This document shows, piece by piece, positions 21,168 through 29,380 of a DNA stretch of 64,000 nt. Positions within the stretch are counted from its first letter, which is position 1. Each line of letters begins with the position of its first letter. The DNA is from Pseudonocardia sp. EC080619-01 (GTDB lineage: Bacteria; Actinomycetota; Actinomycetes; Mycobacteriales; Pseudonocardiaceae). A program made the translations under genes and the position numbers. The notes beneath the pieces are model-generated. The model did not search any database. It was not told the DNA's origin and saw only the letters and a list, made by a program, of their open reading frames with translations. The stretch spans positions 1,596,501 through 1,660,500 of the forward strand of contig NZ_CP012184.1 in the NCBI RefSeq assembly GCF_001420995.1, given 5' to 3'.

Positions 21168-22298
21168 GTGGTCGTGCCGACTCCTCCAGAGCCCGGCCGG
21201 CCGGGGTCCCGGCGGCGGGAACCCGGCTGGGACGTGCTGCGCAGCGGGTTCGTCCTGCTGGTGGTGCTCTACCACGCCACGCACCTCGGGCCGGTGCTCC
21301 ATCCGGAGCTCATCCCCCGCCGGCTCTCCTTCGACCACCAGGTCGGGGCGAGCCTGCTGCTGGTCGTCTCCGCCTACTTCGCGTGCGCCACCCTCGGCAG
21401 GCACTCCCCGGGCCGCTACTGGTGGGGCCGGGTGGCGCGGCTGCTGCCGGCCTTCCTCGTCGCCGTCCCGGTGGCCTGGGTGGCGCTGCGCTTCCTCTCC
21501 CCCGAGGACTGGGCGTCGCCCGACGCGCGCGAGGTCGTCGTCAACTGGCTGATGCTGGGGAACTGGGACACGGTCCGGTACCCGTGGCTCGACCCGGCCT
21601 TCTGGACGCTGCCCCTGCAGCTGATGGCCTTCACCGCGGCGGCGGTGCTCAGCACGACCCGGTGGGGCTTCGGCCCGCGGCTGCGGGTGCTGCTGTGGAC
21701 GATGGTGCTCGTCCCGCTGCTGCTCTGGCCGCTGCGGGCCCGGCCGGACGACCCGGCCGACCCGCCCGAGTGGTACCGGATGATCGTCGACGGCTTCGGG
21801 TTCCACCGGCTGCACCTGTTCGTCGCCGGGATCGCCGTCTGGCTGTGGTCGACCCGGCGGATGGGCAACGGGCACGCGCTCGCACTGCTGGCGTTCTGCG
21901 GGCTCGCGCAGTTCGTGCACGGCCTCATGCCCGGCCCGGACGGGGTGCTGCGGGTCGATCTCGACCACATCGACGCGGTCGCCGCGGCACTCGTGTGCGT
22001 CGGCATCGCGCTGGTCGCGCTCGTCGCCCGGCTCCCCCGCCCCGGCGGCTGGATACCGGCGCCGCTCGCGACCGCCTTCCGCAGGCTCGCCGGCATCTCC
22101 TACGGCGTCTACCTGATGCACCAGACCGTCGGCTACGTGGTGATGCGCCGGCTCCAGGACGTCGGCGTGGGGCCGCTGCTGCAGTCCGCGGCGATGCTGG
22201 TCGTCGCGGTACTGCTCGGCTGGCTGCTGACCCGGCTCGTCGAACGCCCCGCGCACGGGGTGCTCATGCGCAGCTGGGACCGGGTGGCCGCCCGCTAG
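21168..22298 (+). CDS. Acyltransferase 3-family membrane protein
   Basis: The protein of about 376 residues has around 10 membrane helices. It shows the acyltransferase-3 features: an N-terminal DVLRSGFVLLVVLYHATHLG with the likely catalytic His, the arginine-rich loop WWGRVARLLPAF, and a late ISYGVYLMHQ helix. Such enzymes O-acylate cell-surface sugars or lipids. GTG 21168 (or 21174) is taken as start; the frame opens earlier but without support. The stop codon shares CTAG with the convergent deacetylase stop. Confidence 0.82.
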   Translation: MVVPTPPEPGRPGSRRREPGWDVLRSGFVLLVVLYHATHLGPVLHPELIPRRLSFDHQVGASLLLVVSAYFACATLGRHSPGRYWWGRVARLLPAFLVAVPVAWVALRFLSPEDWASPDAREVVVNWLMLGNWDTVRYPWLDPAFWTLPLQLMAFTAAAVLSTTRWGFGPRLRVLLWTMVLVPLLLWPLRARPDDPADPPEWYRMIVDGFGFHRLHLFVAGIAVWLWSTRRMGNGHALALLAFCGLAQFVHGLMPGPDGVLRVDLDHIDAVAAALVCVGIALVALVARLPRPGGWIPAPLATAFRRLAGISYGVYLMHQTVGYVVMRRLQDVGVGPLLQSAAMLVVAVLLGWLLTRLVERPAHGVLMRSWDRVAAR

Positions 22299-23098
22299 CG
22301 CAGCGGCTCGAACACGTCGGTCCAGACGTCCGGCGCGGAGGCCGGGTTGGGCTGCACGTCGACGATGTAGAACTCGGTGCCCAGACCCATCGCGAACACC
22401 GGCTCGGGCATGGTCAGCATGAAGTGGTCCGGGCCCATCTGGCTGGCGTGCGCCCGCATCGAGGCGCGCTTGGTCTCGGCGTACTCGACGGCCTCCACCC
22501 GGTGTGTGATCTCCGACTCGGGCTTGCCGAACGAGCCGTCGTCGGGGAGCTCGGGCATCTGCCAGTCGCCGCCGCGCTCCTTCTGGAGGCCCCGCATCCC
22601 GCGCATCAGCCAGTCCCGGTTGGTGGTGTTCTGCGCGACCACCGGGACACCGGCGAGCTCGCCGGCGCGGGCGCCGACCCGGTGCACCTGGATGTGGTCG
22701 GGGTGGCCGTAGCCGCCGTTGTCGTCGTAGGTGGTGAGGACGTCCGCCTCCTCCTCGCAGATCAGCGCGAGGCGCCGGGCGGCGTGCTCCACCGACGCCT
22801 GCCAGAAGCAGTACGGCGCGTCGTTCGTCGGGTCGCCCATCATCCCGGAGTCGACGTAGCCGAGGAACTCGACGCGCGCGACGCCGAGCACGCGGGCGGA
22901 CTCGTGGCACTCCGCGGAGCGGCGCACCGGGAGCTGCTCGCCGTCGGCGAGCACACCGGGCACCGGCTCGCCGAGCTCGCCGCGGGTGGCGAACACGAGC
23001 ACGACACGGTGTCCGAGCGCGGCGGCCTTGGCGAGCGTGCCGGCGGTGCCGATCGACTCGTCGTCGGGATGGGCGTGAAAGCTGACGAGGGTCCCCAC
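22295..23098 (-). CDS. PIG-L family N-acetylglucosaminyl deacetylase (MshB/Mca-like)
   Basis: The 267-residue zinc enzyme has the family zinc motif HAHPDDES near the N-terminus and the distal histidine in GYGHPDHIQVH. Related actinobacterial proteins deacetylate the mycothiol precursor (MshB) or cleave mycothiol conjugates (Mca). This one differs from both in the sequence after the first motif, so its substrate is open. Start GTG 23098 sits just before the conserved TLVSFHAHPDD strand. Confidence 0.8.
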   Translation of the reverse strand: MGTLVSFHAHPDDESIGTAGTLAKAAALGHRVVLVFATRGELGEPVPGVLADGEQLPVRRSAECHESARVLGVARVEFLGYVDSGMMGDPTNDAPYCFWQASVEHAARRLALICEEEADVLTTYDDNGGYGHPDHIQVHRVGARAGELAGVPVVAQNTTNRDWLMRGMRGLQKERGGDWQMPELPDDGSFGKPESEITHRVEAVEYAETKRASMRAHASQMGPDHFMLTMPEPVFAMGLGTEFYIVDVQPNPASAPDVWTDVFEPLR

Positions 23099-23124
23099 GG
23101 CGGGCGAGCCTACGCAGCGGATCC

Positions 23125-23970
23125 TCAGCGGCCGGGGAGGGACTCCATGACGTCCCCGAGCAGCGTGATCACGGCCTCCCCCGTGACCGCGCGCTCCCGC
23201 ACGGCGTCGAGCGTTCCGCGGAACCGGGTGACGACGTCCGGGTCGGTCAGGTGCCGGGTGCCGTCGGCGTCCTCCAGCAGGACCCGGTCGTCGAGCAGCT
23301 GGAAGCCCCGCAGGGTCGCGGTGGCGGCCGTGAACGGCTCGACGAGCAGCTCGACCGCGGGGAGGTCCGCGATCACCTGCAGGTAGCCGAGCTGCCGGCG
23401 CTGCACCTCGGCCGGGCCGTGGACGCTGCGCAACGCCCCCTCGCCCATCGCCAGGACGACCCGGCGCCCGGGCTCGTGCAGGATCGCCTGCCGCGCCGAC
23501 CGCGCGGCGACGATCCCCTCGACGTCGACGTGCCCGGCCAGGCCGGGCCGGGCCGCCTGCGTCAGCCACGCCCTGGTGTAGGCGGGGGTCTGGGCGAGCC
23601 CCGGCACGAGGTGCGGCTGGTACTCCGCGACCAGGGTGGACGCCCGCTCGAGGTCGCGCAGGTCGTCCTGGAGCGACTCGAGGCCACCCGGCCGGCGGCC
23701 TGCGGCGGCGTTCGACACGGTGCTGACGTGCGCGCGGTCGAGGAGGTCGTGCAGGGCGGCGCGGGCCTCGTCGCCGGCACCGGCCGCCCGGGCCCAGCGG
23801 TCGAGGTCGCTACGGGTCGGGAGCTGTCGCCCGTGCTCGATCCGGGAGACCTTCGACTGCTGCCAGCCCAGGTGCCGCGCCAGTTCAGACCCCGACCTGA
23901 ACGGGCCGGCACGCAGCTCGCGCAGGCGGCCGCCGAGCGCCGCAGCGGGGCTGTCGCGGTCCGGACTCAC
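23125..23970 (-). CDS. XRE-family regulator with DUF5753 domain
   Basis: The 281-residue protein has an N-terminal helix-turn-helix (LARHLGWQQSKVSRIEHGRQLPTRSDL, about residues 28-55) and a C-terminal DUF5753 domain. This is the WhiJ-like architecture, found in many copies in Streptomyces and relatives and linked to development and antibiotic control. It is the last gene of a three-gene operon and overlaps the DUF6879 gene (GTGA). Confidence 0.88.
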   Translation of the reverse strand: MSPDRDSPAAALGGRLRELRAGPFRSGSELARHLGWQQSKVSRIEHGRQLPTRSDLDRWARAAGAGDEARAALHDLLDRAHVSTVSNAAAGRRPGGLESLQDDLRDLERASTLVAEYQPHLVPGLAQTPAYTRAWLTQAARPGLAGHVDVEGIVAARSARQAILHEPGRRVVLAMGEGALRSVHGPAEVQRRQLGYLQVIADLPAVELLVEPFTAATATLRGFQLLDDRVLLEDADGTRHLTDPDVVTRFRGTLDAVRERAVTGEAVITLLGDVMESLPGR

Positions 23971-24458
23971 CTACCGGACTCTGCCAGCAGCGCCAGATCG
24001 ACGGCACGGCGCTTCCATTCGCGGCACCGAGCCAGGTCGTCCGGTGCCGCCGACTCCACCGCACGGAGATCGCCACCGGCGTCGTACCGCATCAACCACG
24101 CGACCTCGTCGTCGAACATCCAGAAGTCGGTCGCGCCGTCGATCCCGGCCTCGACGATCCGGCAGTCCTCACCGGCGGCGATGTTCAGCGGGTTCGACCA
24201 GTCGATCCGGTAGCGCAGGTACGCCGACAGAGGTCGCCGGACGAGATGAACGCGGCGCATGACGACCCCCTCCGCCGTCCGGCGGCGCACCAACCGGCAC
24301 CAGTCGTCCTTCGACGGGGTGTCCAGCCAGCTGCCACCGGTTCGGTGACGCTCGGCATTGGGATCTCCGGCATAGAAGTCGAGGGTCTCCAGACGGAAGA
24401 TCGACTCTCGGGCCGTCTCGAAGCCGCCGAGCAGCGCGGACGGGAACCTCACAGCCAT
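23967..24458 (-). CDS. DUF6879 protein
   Basis: The 163-residue soluble protein fits DUF6879: FRLETLDFYAGDPNAE near residue 22, then VVMRRVHLVRRPLSAYLRYRIDW and FWMFDDEVAWLMRYDA. These proteins are regularly encoded beside XRE-DUF5753 regulators and are suspected partners of them. It overlaps both neighbours, so the three genes are one translational unit. No catalytic motif is seen. Confidence 0.8.
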   Translation of the reverse strand: MAVRFPSALLGGFETARESIFRLETLDFYAGDPNAERHRTGGSWLDTPSKDDWCRLVRRRTAEGVVMRRVHLVRRPLSAYLRYRIDWSNPLNIAAGEDCRIVEAGIDGATDFWMFDDEVAWLMRYDAGGDLRAVESAAPDDLARCREWKRRAVDLALLAESGR

Positions 24459-24655
24459 CCGAGGGCGGCGGCGGCGCGCCGCACGATCTCGGGTTCCAGG
24501 AGTACGGCCTGTTCGCCGGGCAACGCGTTCGGCAGGAGTCGCATCTCGACGGCCGGTCCCTGGAACACGAGACCACCGGAGTCGAGGTCACGGTGCACCG
24601 AGGGACAGCCGACCTCGCCCGAGTTGTTGTCCTTCGCCAGCAGCTGCAGTCGCAT
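24449..24655 (-). CDS. Small conserved protein, first gene of the XRE/DUF6879 operon
   Basis: The protein has 68 residues, beginning MRLQLLAKDNNSGEVGCPSVH and ending with a leucine/alanine-rich helix. I do not recognise a named family, but short proteins of this kind often precede DUF6879 and XRE-DUF5753 genes in actinobacteria, sometimes in the place of DUF397. ATG 24655 has GGAGA nearby. It may be a modulator of the regulator; that is inference. Confidence 0.65.
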   Translation of the reverse strand: MRLQLLAKDNNSGEVGCPSVHRDLDSGGLVFQGPAVEMRLLPNALPGEQAVLLEPEIVRRAAAALGWL

Positions 24656-24738
24656 ATGCCATCTCCATGTTCATGCTGTTCGAAAGTCCATCATCGCCCT
24701 CGATCGACGCCAGGTCCAGTCTGGACCTCTGCATGAGA

Positions 24739-24757
24739 TGCGCATAGATTGCGCATA
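24739..24757. promoter_or_regulatory. Direct repeat TGCGCATA between the divergent small genes
   Basis: TGCGCATA occurs at 24739-24746 and 24750-24757, an 11-base period (one helical turn). The second copy runs into the ATG of the rightward small gene, leaving no ribosome site, so that gene is probably leaderless or repressed at its start. The nearby XRE regulator is the likely binder. Confidence 0.55.
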
Positions 24758-24984
24758 TGGCCTTCGGATCGGAACTTCCCCGGAACGACGCGCTGGTCTC
24801 CTTCCTCCTCTCCCAGGACGGCCTGCTCGACGCGATCCTCGCCGAGCACGTCGACCGACGCGGCTGGTGTCCCGCCTGCCCCGGTCCGCAGAGCGGTCGG
24901 CGCCGCTACCCCTGCGACGTCCGCCTGATCGCCGAGCGCGCCCGACGGGCACGCGACGACCTCACTCCCCCGCCCGCCCGATGA
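24757..24984 (+). CDS. Small cysteine-containing protein divergent from the XRE operon
   Basis: The 75-residue protein has GWCPACPGPQSG and RYPCDVRLIAERAR, so three cysteines in the order CxxC...C, suggestive of a small zinc-binding fold. It is acidic and helical at the N-terminus. No known function. The direct repeat overlapping its start suggests control by the adjacent XRE protein. Confidence 0.55.
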   Translation: MAFGSELPRNDALVSFLLSQDGLLDAILAEHVDRRGWCPACPGPQSGRRRYPCDVRLIAERARRARDDLTPPPAR

Positions 24985-24997
24985 TCTGATCCCGGGC

Positions 24998-26947
24998 TCA
25001 GCCCAGGATCCGGGTCAGCGCCGGCCCGACCTGCGCCAGCCGTGACACGGTGTCGTACACACCCCCGCCGCGGGCTGCGAGCGCCCCGGCCGCCCGCAGC
25101 GCCGCCGGGTCGGGGTCGCCGGGCTGCGGCAGCAGCACGTGCAGCCGGTCGATCCCGGCGAGCGCGGTGAGCGGGTCGTCGCCGCTGGTGTGCAGGCAGT
25201 CCGACAGCAGCACGACGGTGCGCTCCTCGGCGACCGCCCCGGCGAGCTGCACCGAGGCGGCCCGCAGCGCGGCCGCGACGTCGGTGACCCCGTGGCCCCG
25301 GACGGCGACCAGCTCGCCGACGAGGTCGTCGGCCGGACGGGGCACGCCCTGTGTGGCGAGCGTCCGCACCTCCGAGCCGAAGACGAGCACGCCGGGGTCC
25401 TGCGGCCCGCCCGCGGTCCCGCCACTCGTGCAGGCCAGCACCACGCCCGCGGCGGCGACGGCGGCGAGCGCCACCGCGTCGCCCTGCATCGACCCGGAGA
25501 CGTCGACGGCCAGCACCACGGCCCTGCGGTGCGCCGTCCAGTCCCGGGTGACGACGTCGGCCGGTCCCGGCCGGCGCGCGTGCGGGCCCGGCTGCCAGCC
25601 GTCGAGCGTCCGGTCGAGGTCGAGGTCGCCCTGCCCGCCGGGCCGGGGCCCGAGCCGCCGGGTGCCGCGCGACCGGGCGGGCCCGACCCGGCCCAGCCGC
25701 AGGAACACCCGCCCGGCGAGGCGCCGGGCCCGGGCCCGCAGCTGCGCGTCGGTGGCGACCGCGAGATCGGCGAGCAACGCCGCGGCGGCCTCCGGGTCGG
25801 CGGCGAGCGCGTCGTCGAACGCGGCGTCGTCGAGCTCGCCGAGCTCCGGCGAGACCGCGGCGAAGCCCTCGTGCCGGGACGCGAGCTCGTCGCGGCCCAG
25901 CGTGCGGGGCCCGCGCGCGGGGCGGCCCCGGCGCGAGGTGTCCGGCGCCCCGTCAGCGGGGGCCGGACTCCCGGCTTTTCCCGGACCCTCACCGCCGTCC
26001 GCGGGAGGGTTCTCCTCGTCGCCGGGTGCGGGCGGCTCGGGTGGGGACTCGGCGTCGGGCGGCCAGACGTCGTCGAGGATCTCGTCGAGCACCGCCTCCG
26101 GGGTCCGGTCGACGCCGTCGGCGACGCGGATCCGGCCGGAGAGCGCCGCGTGCATGGCGTCGCGCGCGGTGTCCCGGCCGGTGGGGTCCTCGCCGCGCAT
26201 CGCGGCCAGCCCGTCGACGACGTGCGCGAGGTCGATCGCGCCCCGCACCGAGGAGCCGGTGCGGACGTCGCGGTGCTCGCGGGTGCGCCGGGTCAGCGCC
26301 ACGGCCAGCGCGACGGCCGCCGGGTCGCGCCCGGTCACGGCGCCGGTGATCCGCCGCTCGGCGGCCTCCGGCTGGTAGCCGAGGACGACCCGGCACATCC
26401 GGTCGGCGATGGCCTGGCTGACCCGGGCGGTGCCGACGGCGTCGAACGGGTTCATCGCCGCGATCAGCCGGAAGCCGGGCCCGGCGGGGACCGTGCCCAG
26501 CCGGGGCACGGTGATCTCGCCCTCGGTGAGGACCGTGATCAGGACGTTCAGCGTCTCCTCGGGGATCCGGTTCATCTCCTCGAGGTAGAGGAGCCCGGAG
26601 TCGCCGTCGCCGCGCAGCGCGGTGAGCAGCGGCCCGTCGACGAACGCGGCGGGGACATAGCCGTCGGTCAGGACCTGGGCCGGGTCGAAGGCGCCGACGA
26701 GCCGGGCCGGGGTCAGCTCGGCGTTGCCCTCCACGAACACCGTCCGGCGGCCGGACTCGCGCGCGATCGCGTGCAGCAGCGTCGACTTGCCGGTGCCCGG
26801 CGGGCCCTCCAGCACGACGTGGCGGCCGGTCGCGAGGGCGACCGTGAGCACCTCGCGCTGCCGGTCGAGCCCGACGAGCGGTACCGGTGACGCACCCGTG
26901 GCCTGCGTGACCTGCGGGGACGAGGGGACTGGGGACAGCGCTGTCAC
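24998..26947 (-). CDS. Fused MoxR-type AAA+ ATPase and VWA domain protein
   Basis: The 649-residue protein joins an N-terminal MoxR/BchI-type AAA+ ATPase to a C-terminal von Willebrand A domain. The ATPase shows Walker A EGPPGTGKSTLL at about residue 44 and LLYLEEMNRIPEETLN as Walker B. The VWA domain (about 460-649) has a MIDAS motif, AVDVSGSMQGD. A Pro/Gly/acidic linker separates them. MoxR and VWA partners are usually separate genes that load metals or remodel enzymes (CbbQ/O, NorQ/D, BchI/D). GTG 26947 has AGGAGG nine bases upstream. It is divergent from the benzoate genes, so a chaperone role for that pathway is possible. Confidence 0.85.
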   Translation of the reverse strand: MTALSPVPSSPQVTQATGASPVPLVGLDRQREVLTVALATGRHVVLEGPPGTGKSTLLHAIARESGRRTVFVEGNAELTPARLVGAFDPAQVLTDGYVPAAFVDGPLLTALRGDGDSGLLYLEEMNRIPEETLNVLITVLTEGEITVPRLGTVPAGPGFRLIAAMNPFDAVGTARVSQAIADRMCRVVLGYQPEAAERRITGAVTGRDPAAVALAVALTRRTREHRDVRTGSSVRGAIDLAHVVDGLAAMRGEDPTGRDTARDAMHAALSGRIRVADGVDRTPEAVLDEILDDVWPPDAESPPEPPAPGDEENPPADGGEGPGKAGSPAPADGAPDTSRRGRPARGPRTLGRDELASRHEGFAAVSPELGELDDAAFDDALAADPEAAAALLADLAVATDAQLRARARRLAGRVFLRLGRVGPARSRGTRRLGPRPGGQGDLDLDRTLDGWQPGPHARRPGPADVVTRDWTAHRRAVVLAVDVSGSMQGDAVALAAVAAAGVVLACTSGGTAGGPQDPGVLVFGSEVRTLATQGVPRPADDLVGELVAVRGHGVTDVAAALRAASVQLAGAVAEERTVVLLSDCLHTSGDDPLTALAGIDRLHVLLPQPGDPDPAALRAAGALAARGGGVYDTVSRLAQVGPALTRILG

Positions 26948-27027
26948 CGCGGCGACCTCCTGGTGTCGACTGCCGATCAGCTCACCACACGGGCGCCGGG
27001 AACGCACCGGCGTCGATCTACGAACCG

Positions 27028-27055
27028 TTGACGGCACGTCCGATGTGTGTAGCAT
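27028..27055 (+). promoter_or_regulatory. Promoter of the benzoate-CoA ligase gene
   Basis: TTGACG (27028-27033) and TAGCAT (27050-27055) are 16 bases apart, close to the SigA consensus, 36 bases before the start codon. It lies in the 143-base gap shared with the divergent MoxR-VWA gene. Confidence 0.65.
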
Positions 27056-27090
27056 CACAGACTCCCGAACCGGCACAGGAGCCACCCACC

Positions 27091-28752
27091 ATGGCCGATG
27101 TCGTCAACGCCGACGAGCCCGCCCGTTCCACCCCGATCCCGGCCCCCCGCGGCAGCGCGGACGCCTTCAACGCCGCCGCCCACCTGACGTCCGCGCGGGT
27201 CGCCGCGGGCGACGGCGGCCGGACCGCCGTGCGGTTCCCCGGCGGTGCGCTCACCTACGCCCAGCTGACCGACCGCGTCCGCGCGGTGGCCGGGGCGCTG
27301 CGCGCCGTGGGCGTGCGTCCCGAGCAGCGCGTCCTGATGGTGATGCCCGACGACGTCGAGCTCTTCACCGCGATCCTCGGCACCATGTGGGCCGGTGCCG
27401 TCGCGGTCCCGAGCTCGACCATGCTCACCGGTCGCGAGCTCGCCGTCCTCGTGCGGGACTCCCGCGCGACGACGGTGATCGGCGGCGAGGCGTTCGCCGC
27501 GCAGCTCGCCGAGGCCACGGCCGGGGCGCCGGACCTGGAGCGCGTCGTCACCACCGGCCCGGCGGCGCCGGCGACGCCGCCCGGGGTCGCCTCCCTGACC
27601 TGGGACGAGCTGCTCGCCGCCGGCGAGCCGATGCCGGAGCCCGCCCCGACCTGGGCGGAGTCGCAGGCGCTGTGGCTCTACACCTCGGGCACCACCGGGC
27701 GGCCCAAGGGCGCGATGCACCGGCACAGCGACATCCGGTTCGTCGGCGAGACCTACGGGGCCCAGGTGCTCGGCATCCGGCGCGACGACGTCTGCCTGTC
27801 GGTGGCGAAGCTGTTCTTCGCCTACGGCATCGGCAACTCGATGTTCTTCCCGCTGTCGGTGGGCGCCTGCGCGGTGCTGGAGCCCTCGCGGCCGGCCCCG
27901 GAGCTGTACTCGCGACTCGCCGAGGAGCACCGGGCGACGCTGTTCTTCGCCGTCCCCAGCTTCTGGGGCCCGATGATCGCCGCCGACCTGCCCCCGGAAC
28001 GGTTCGCCACCGTGCGCCGGGGCGCCTCGGCCGGGGAGGCGCTCCCGGCCCGGATGTTCCACGGCGTCCGCGACCGCTACGGCTTCGAGGTGCTGGACGG
28101 CATCGGGTCCACCGAGGCCCTGCACATCTTCATCTCCAACCGGCCCGGCGAGGTCGTGCCCGGCAGCTCCGGGTTCCCGGTGCCCGGCTACGAGGTGGAG
28201 CTCCGCCGCCCGGACGGCAGCGTGATCACCGAGCCGGGCGAGCAGGGGATGCTCTTCGTCGCCGGCGACTCGGTCTGCACCGGCTACTGGTGCCGCACCG
28301 AGGTGAACCGGCTGGTGTTCCAGGGCCGCTGGATGCGCACGGGCGACCAGTACGTCCGCAACGCCGACGGGTCCTGGACCTGCCTGGGCCGCGCCGACGA
28401 CGTCCTCAAGGTCGGTGGCATCTGGGTCTCCCCCGGCGAGGTGGAGACCCGGCTGCTGGAGCACCCCGGGCTGGCCGAGGCGGTCGTCGTCGGGGTGCCG
28501 GACGCCGACGGGCTCGACAAGCCGGTCGCGTTCGTGGTGCCGCGCGACGCCGCGGCCGCCCCGAGCTCCGACGAGCTCGTCGCGTTCTGCCGGGACGGGC
28601 TGGCGTCGTTCAAGCGTCCCCGGGTCGTCGTCGCGGTGACGGAGCTGCCCAAGACCCCCACCGGGAAGATCCAGCGGTACCGGCTGCGCGAGCAGGCGTC
28701 CGGGCTCCCCGGGGTGAGCGGGCAGCAGACCGAAGCACAGACGGTCGTCTGA
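27091..28752 (+). CDS. Benzoate-CoA ligase
   Basis: The 553-residue ANL-superfamily enzyme activates an aromatic acid with ATP and CoA. Motifs are the P-loop LYTSGTTGRPKGAMH, FFAYGIGNSMFFP (typical of benzoate-CoA ligases of the BclA/BadA group), DGIGSTEALHIFISN, the hinge GRADDVLKVGGIWVSP and the catalytic Lys in KTPTGKIQRY. Start ATG 27091 follows CAGGAG. With boxC and boxB downstream, benzoate is the most likely substrate. Confidence 0.9.
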   Translation: MADVVNADEPARSTPIPAPRGSADAFNAAAHLTSARVAAGDGGRTAVRFPGGALTYAQLTDRVRAVAGALRAVGVRPEQRVLMVMPDDVELFTAILGTMWAGAVAVPSSTMLTGRELAVLVRDSRATTVIGGEAFAAQLAEATAGAPDLERVVTTGPAAPATPPGVASLTWDELLAAGEPMPEPAPTWAESQALWLYTSGTTGRPKGAMHRHSDIRFVGETYGAQVLGIRRDDVCLSVAKLFFAYGIGNSMFFPLSVGACAVLEPSRPAPELYSRLAEEHRATLFFAVPSFWGPMIAADLPPERFATVRRGASAGEALPARMFHGVRDRYGFEVLDGIGSTEALHIFISNRPGEVVPGSSGFPVPGYEVELRRPDGSVITEPGEQGMLFVAGDSVCTGYWCRTEVNRLVFQGRWMRTGDQYVRNADGSWTCLGRADDVLKVGGIWVSPGEVETRLLEHPGLAEAVVVGVPDADGLDKPVAFVVPRDAAAAPSSDELVAFCRDGLASFKRPRVVVAVTELPKTPTGKIQRYRLREQASGLPGVSGQQTEAQTVV

Positions 28753-28852
28753 GGTCCGAGGTGTCGCAATCAGCGACGATCCCTGGCCCGATCCCGGTCG
28801 GGCGGGTTCACTCGCAGACGGCACCCGTCACCCGAGGAGCGAGGAGGCCGGA

Positions 28853-29296
28853 GTGGACACCTGGGCATGGGTCGCGGAGACCCCGGCGAGCTGGGACGAC
28901 CGCAAGCGGCAGGTGCTGGGGGGCCTGGATCCCGCACTGTTCGGGCTGGGCCGCCCGGAGTCCGGTGACCCGCTGGGCGACGAGTGGTGGCGGGTCGAGG
29001 ACGGCGCGGGCCGGACCCTCGGCTACGGCCGCCTCGACGGGTCCTGGGGCGACGCGGAGATCCTCCTCCTGGTCCGCCCGGACGCCCGGGGCGGTGGGGT
29101 CGGCGCGTTCGTCCTCGCCCACCTGGAGACCGAGGCGGGACGTCGCAGGCTCCACTACATCTACAACGTCGTGCCGCACGGTCACCCCGATCCCGAGCAG
29201 GTCACCGAGTGGCTGGCCGGGCACGGGTTCGTCCGCAACGACGTCGGCGAGCTGCGCAAGCAGGTCCCCGCGGGGGTCGTGCAGAACTCGGGCTGA
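28853..29296 (+). CDS. GNAT-like small protein within the box gene cluster
   Basis: The 147-residue protein resembles GNAT acetyltransferases: LLVRPDARGGGVGAFVLAHLE is an acetyl-CoA-loop-like segment (RGGGVG), followed by a YNVVPHG strand. The match is modest and the target unknown. Start GTG 28853 is taken from the frame and a preceding AGGAGG about nine bases upstream. It lies between the ligase and boxC in the same direction, with gaps of about 100 and 84 bases, so it may have its own place in the operon. Confidence 0.65.
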   Translation: MDTWAWVAETPASWDDRKRQVLGGLDPALFGLGRPESGDPLGDEWWRVEDGAGRTLGYGRLDGSWGDAEILLLVRPDARGGGVGAFVLAHLETEAGRRRLHYIYNVVPHGHPDPEQVTEWLAGHGFVRNDVGELRKQVPAGVVQNSG

Positions 29297-29316
29297 GGCG
29301 ACACTCCACAAACTTC

Positions 29317-29362
29317 CGTCGTCGCGTCGTCTTGTTGTAGCCTTTGAACCACCGCGACGACG
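29317..29362 (+). other. Inverted repeat in front of the boxC ribosome site
   Basis: CGTCGTCGCG (29317-29326) and CGCGACGACG (29353-29362) form a 10-bp stem around a 26-base AT-richer loop that contains a possible TAGCCT -10 box. The right arm ends two bases before GAGGAGG. It may be a regulator site around the boxC promoter or a leader hairpin. Confidence 0.45.
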
Positions 29363-29380
29363 CGAGGAGGCGCCCGTCCC

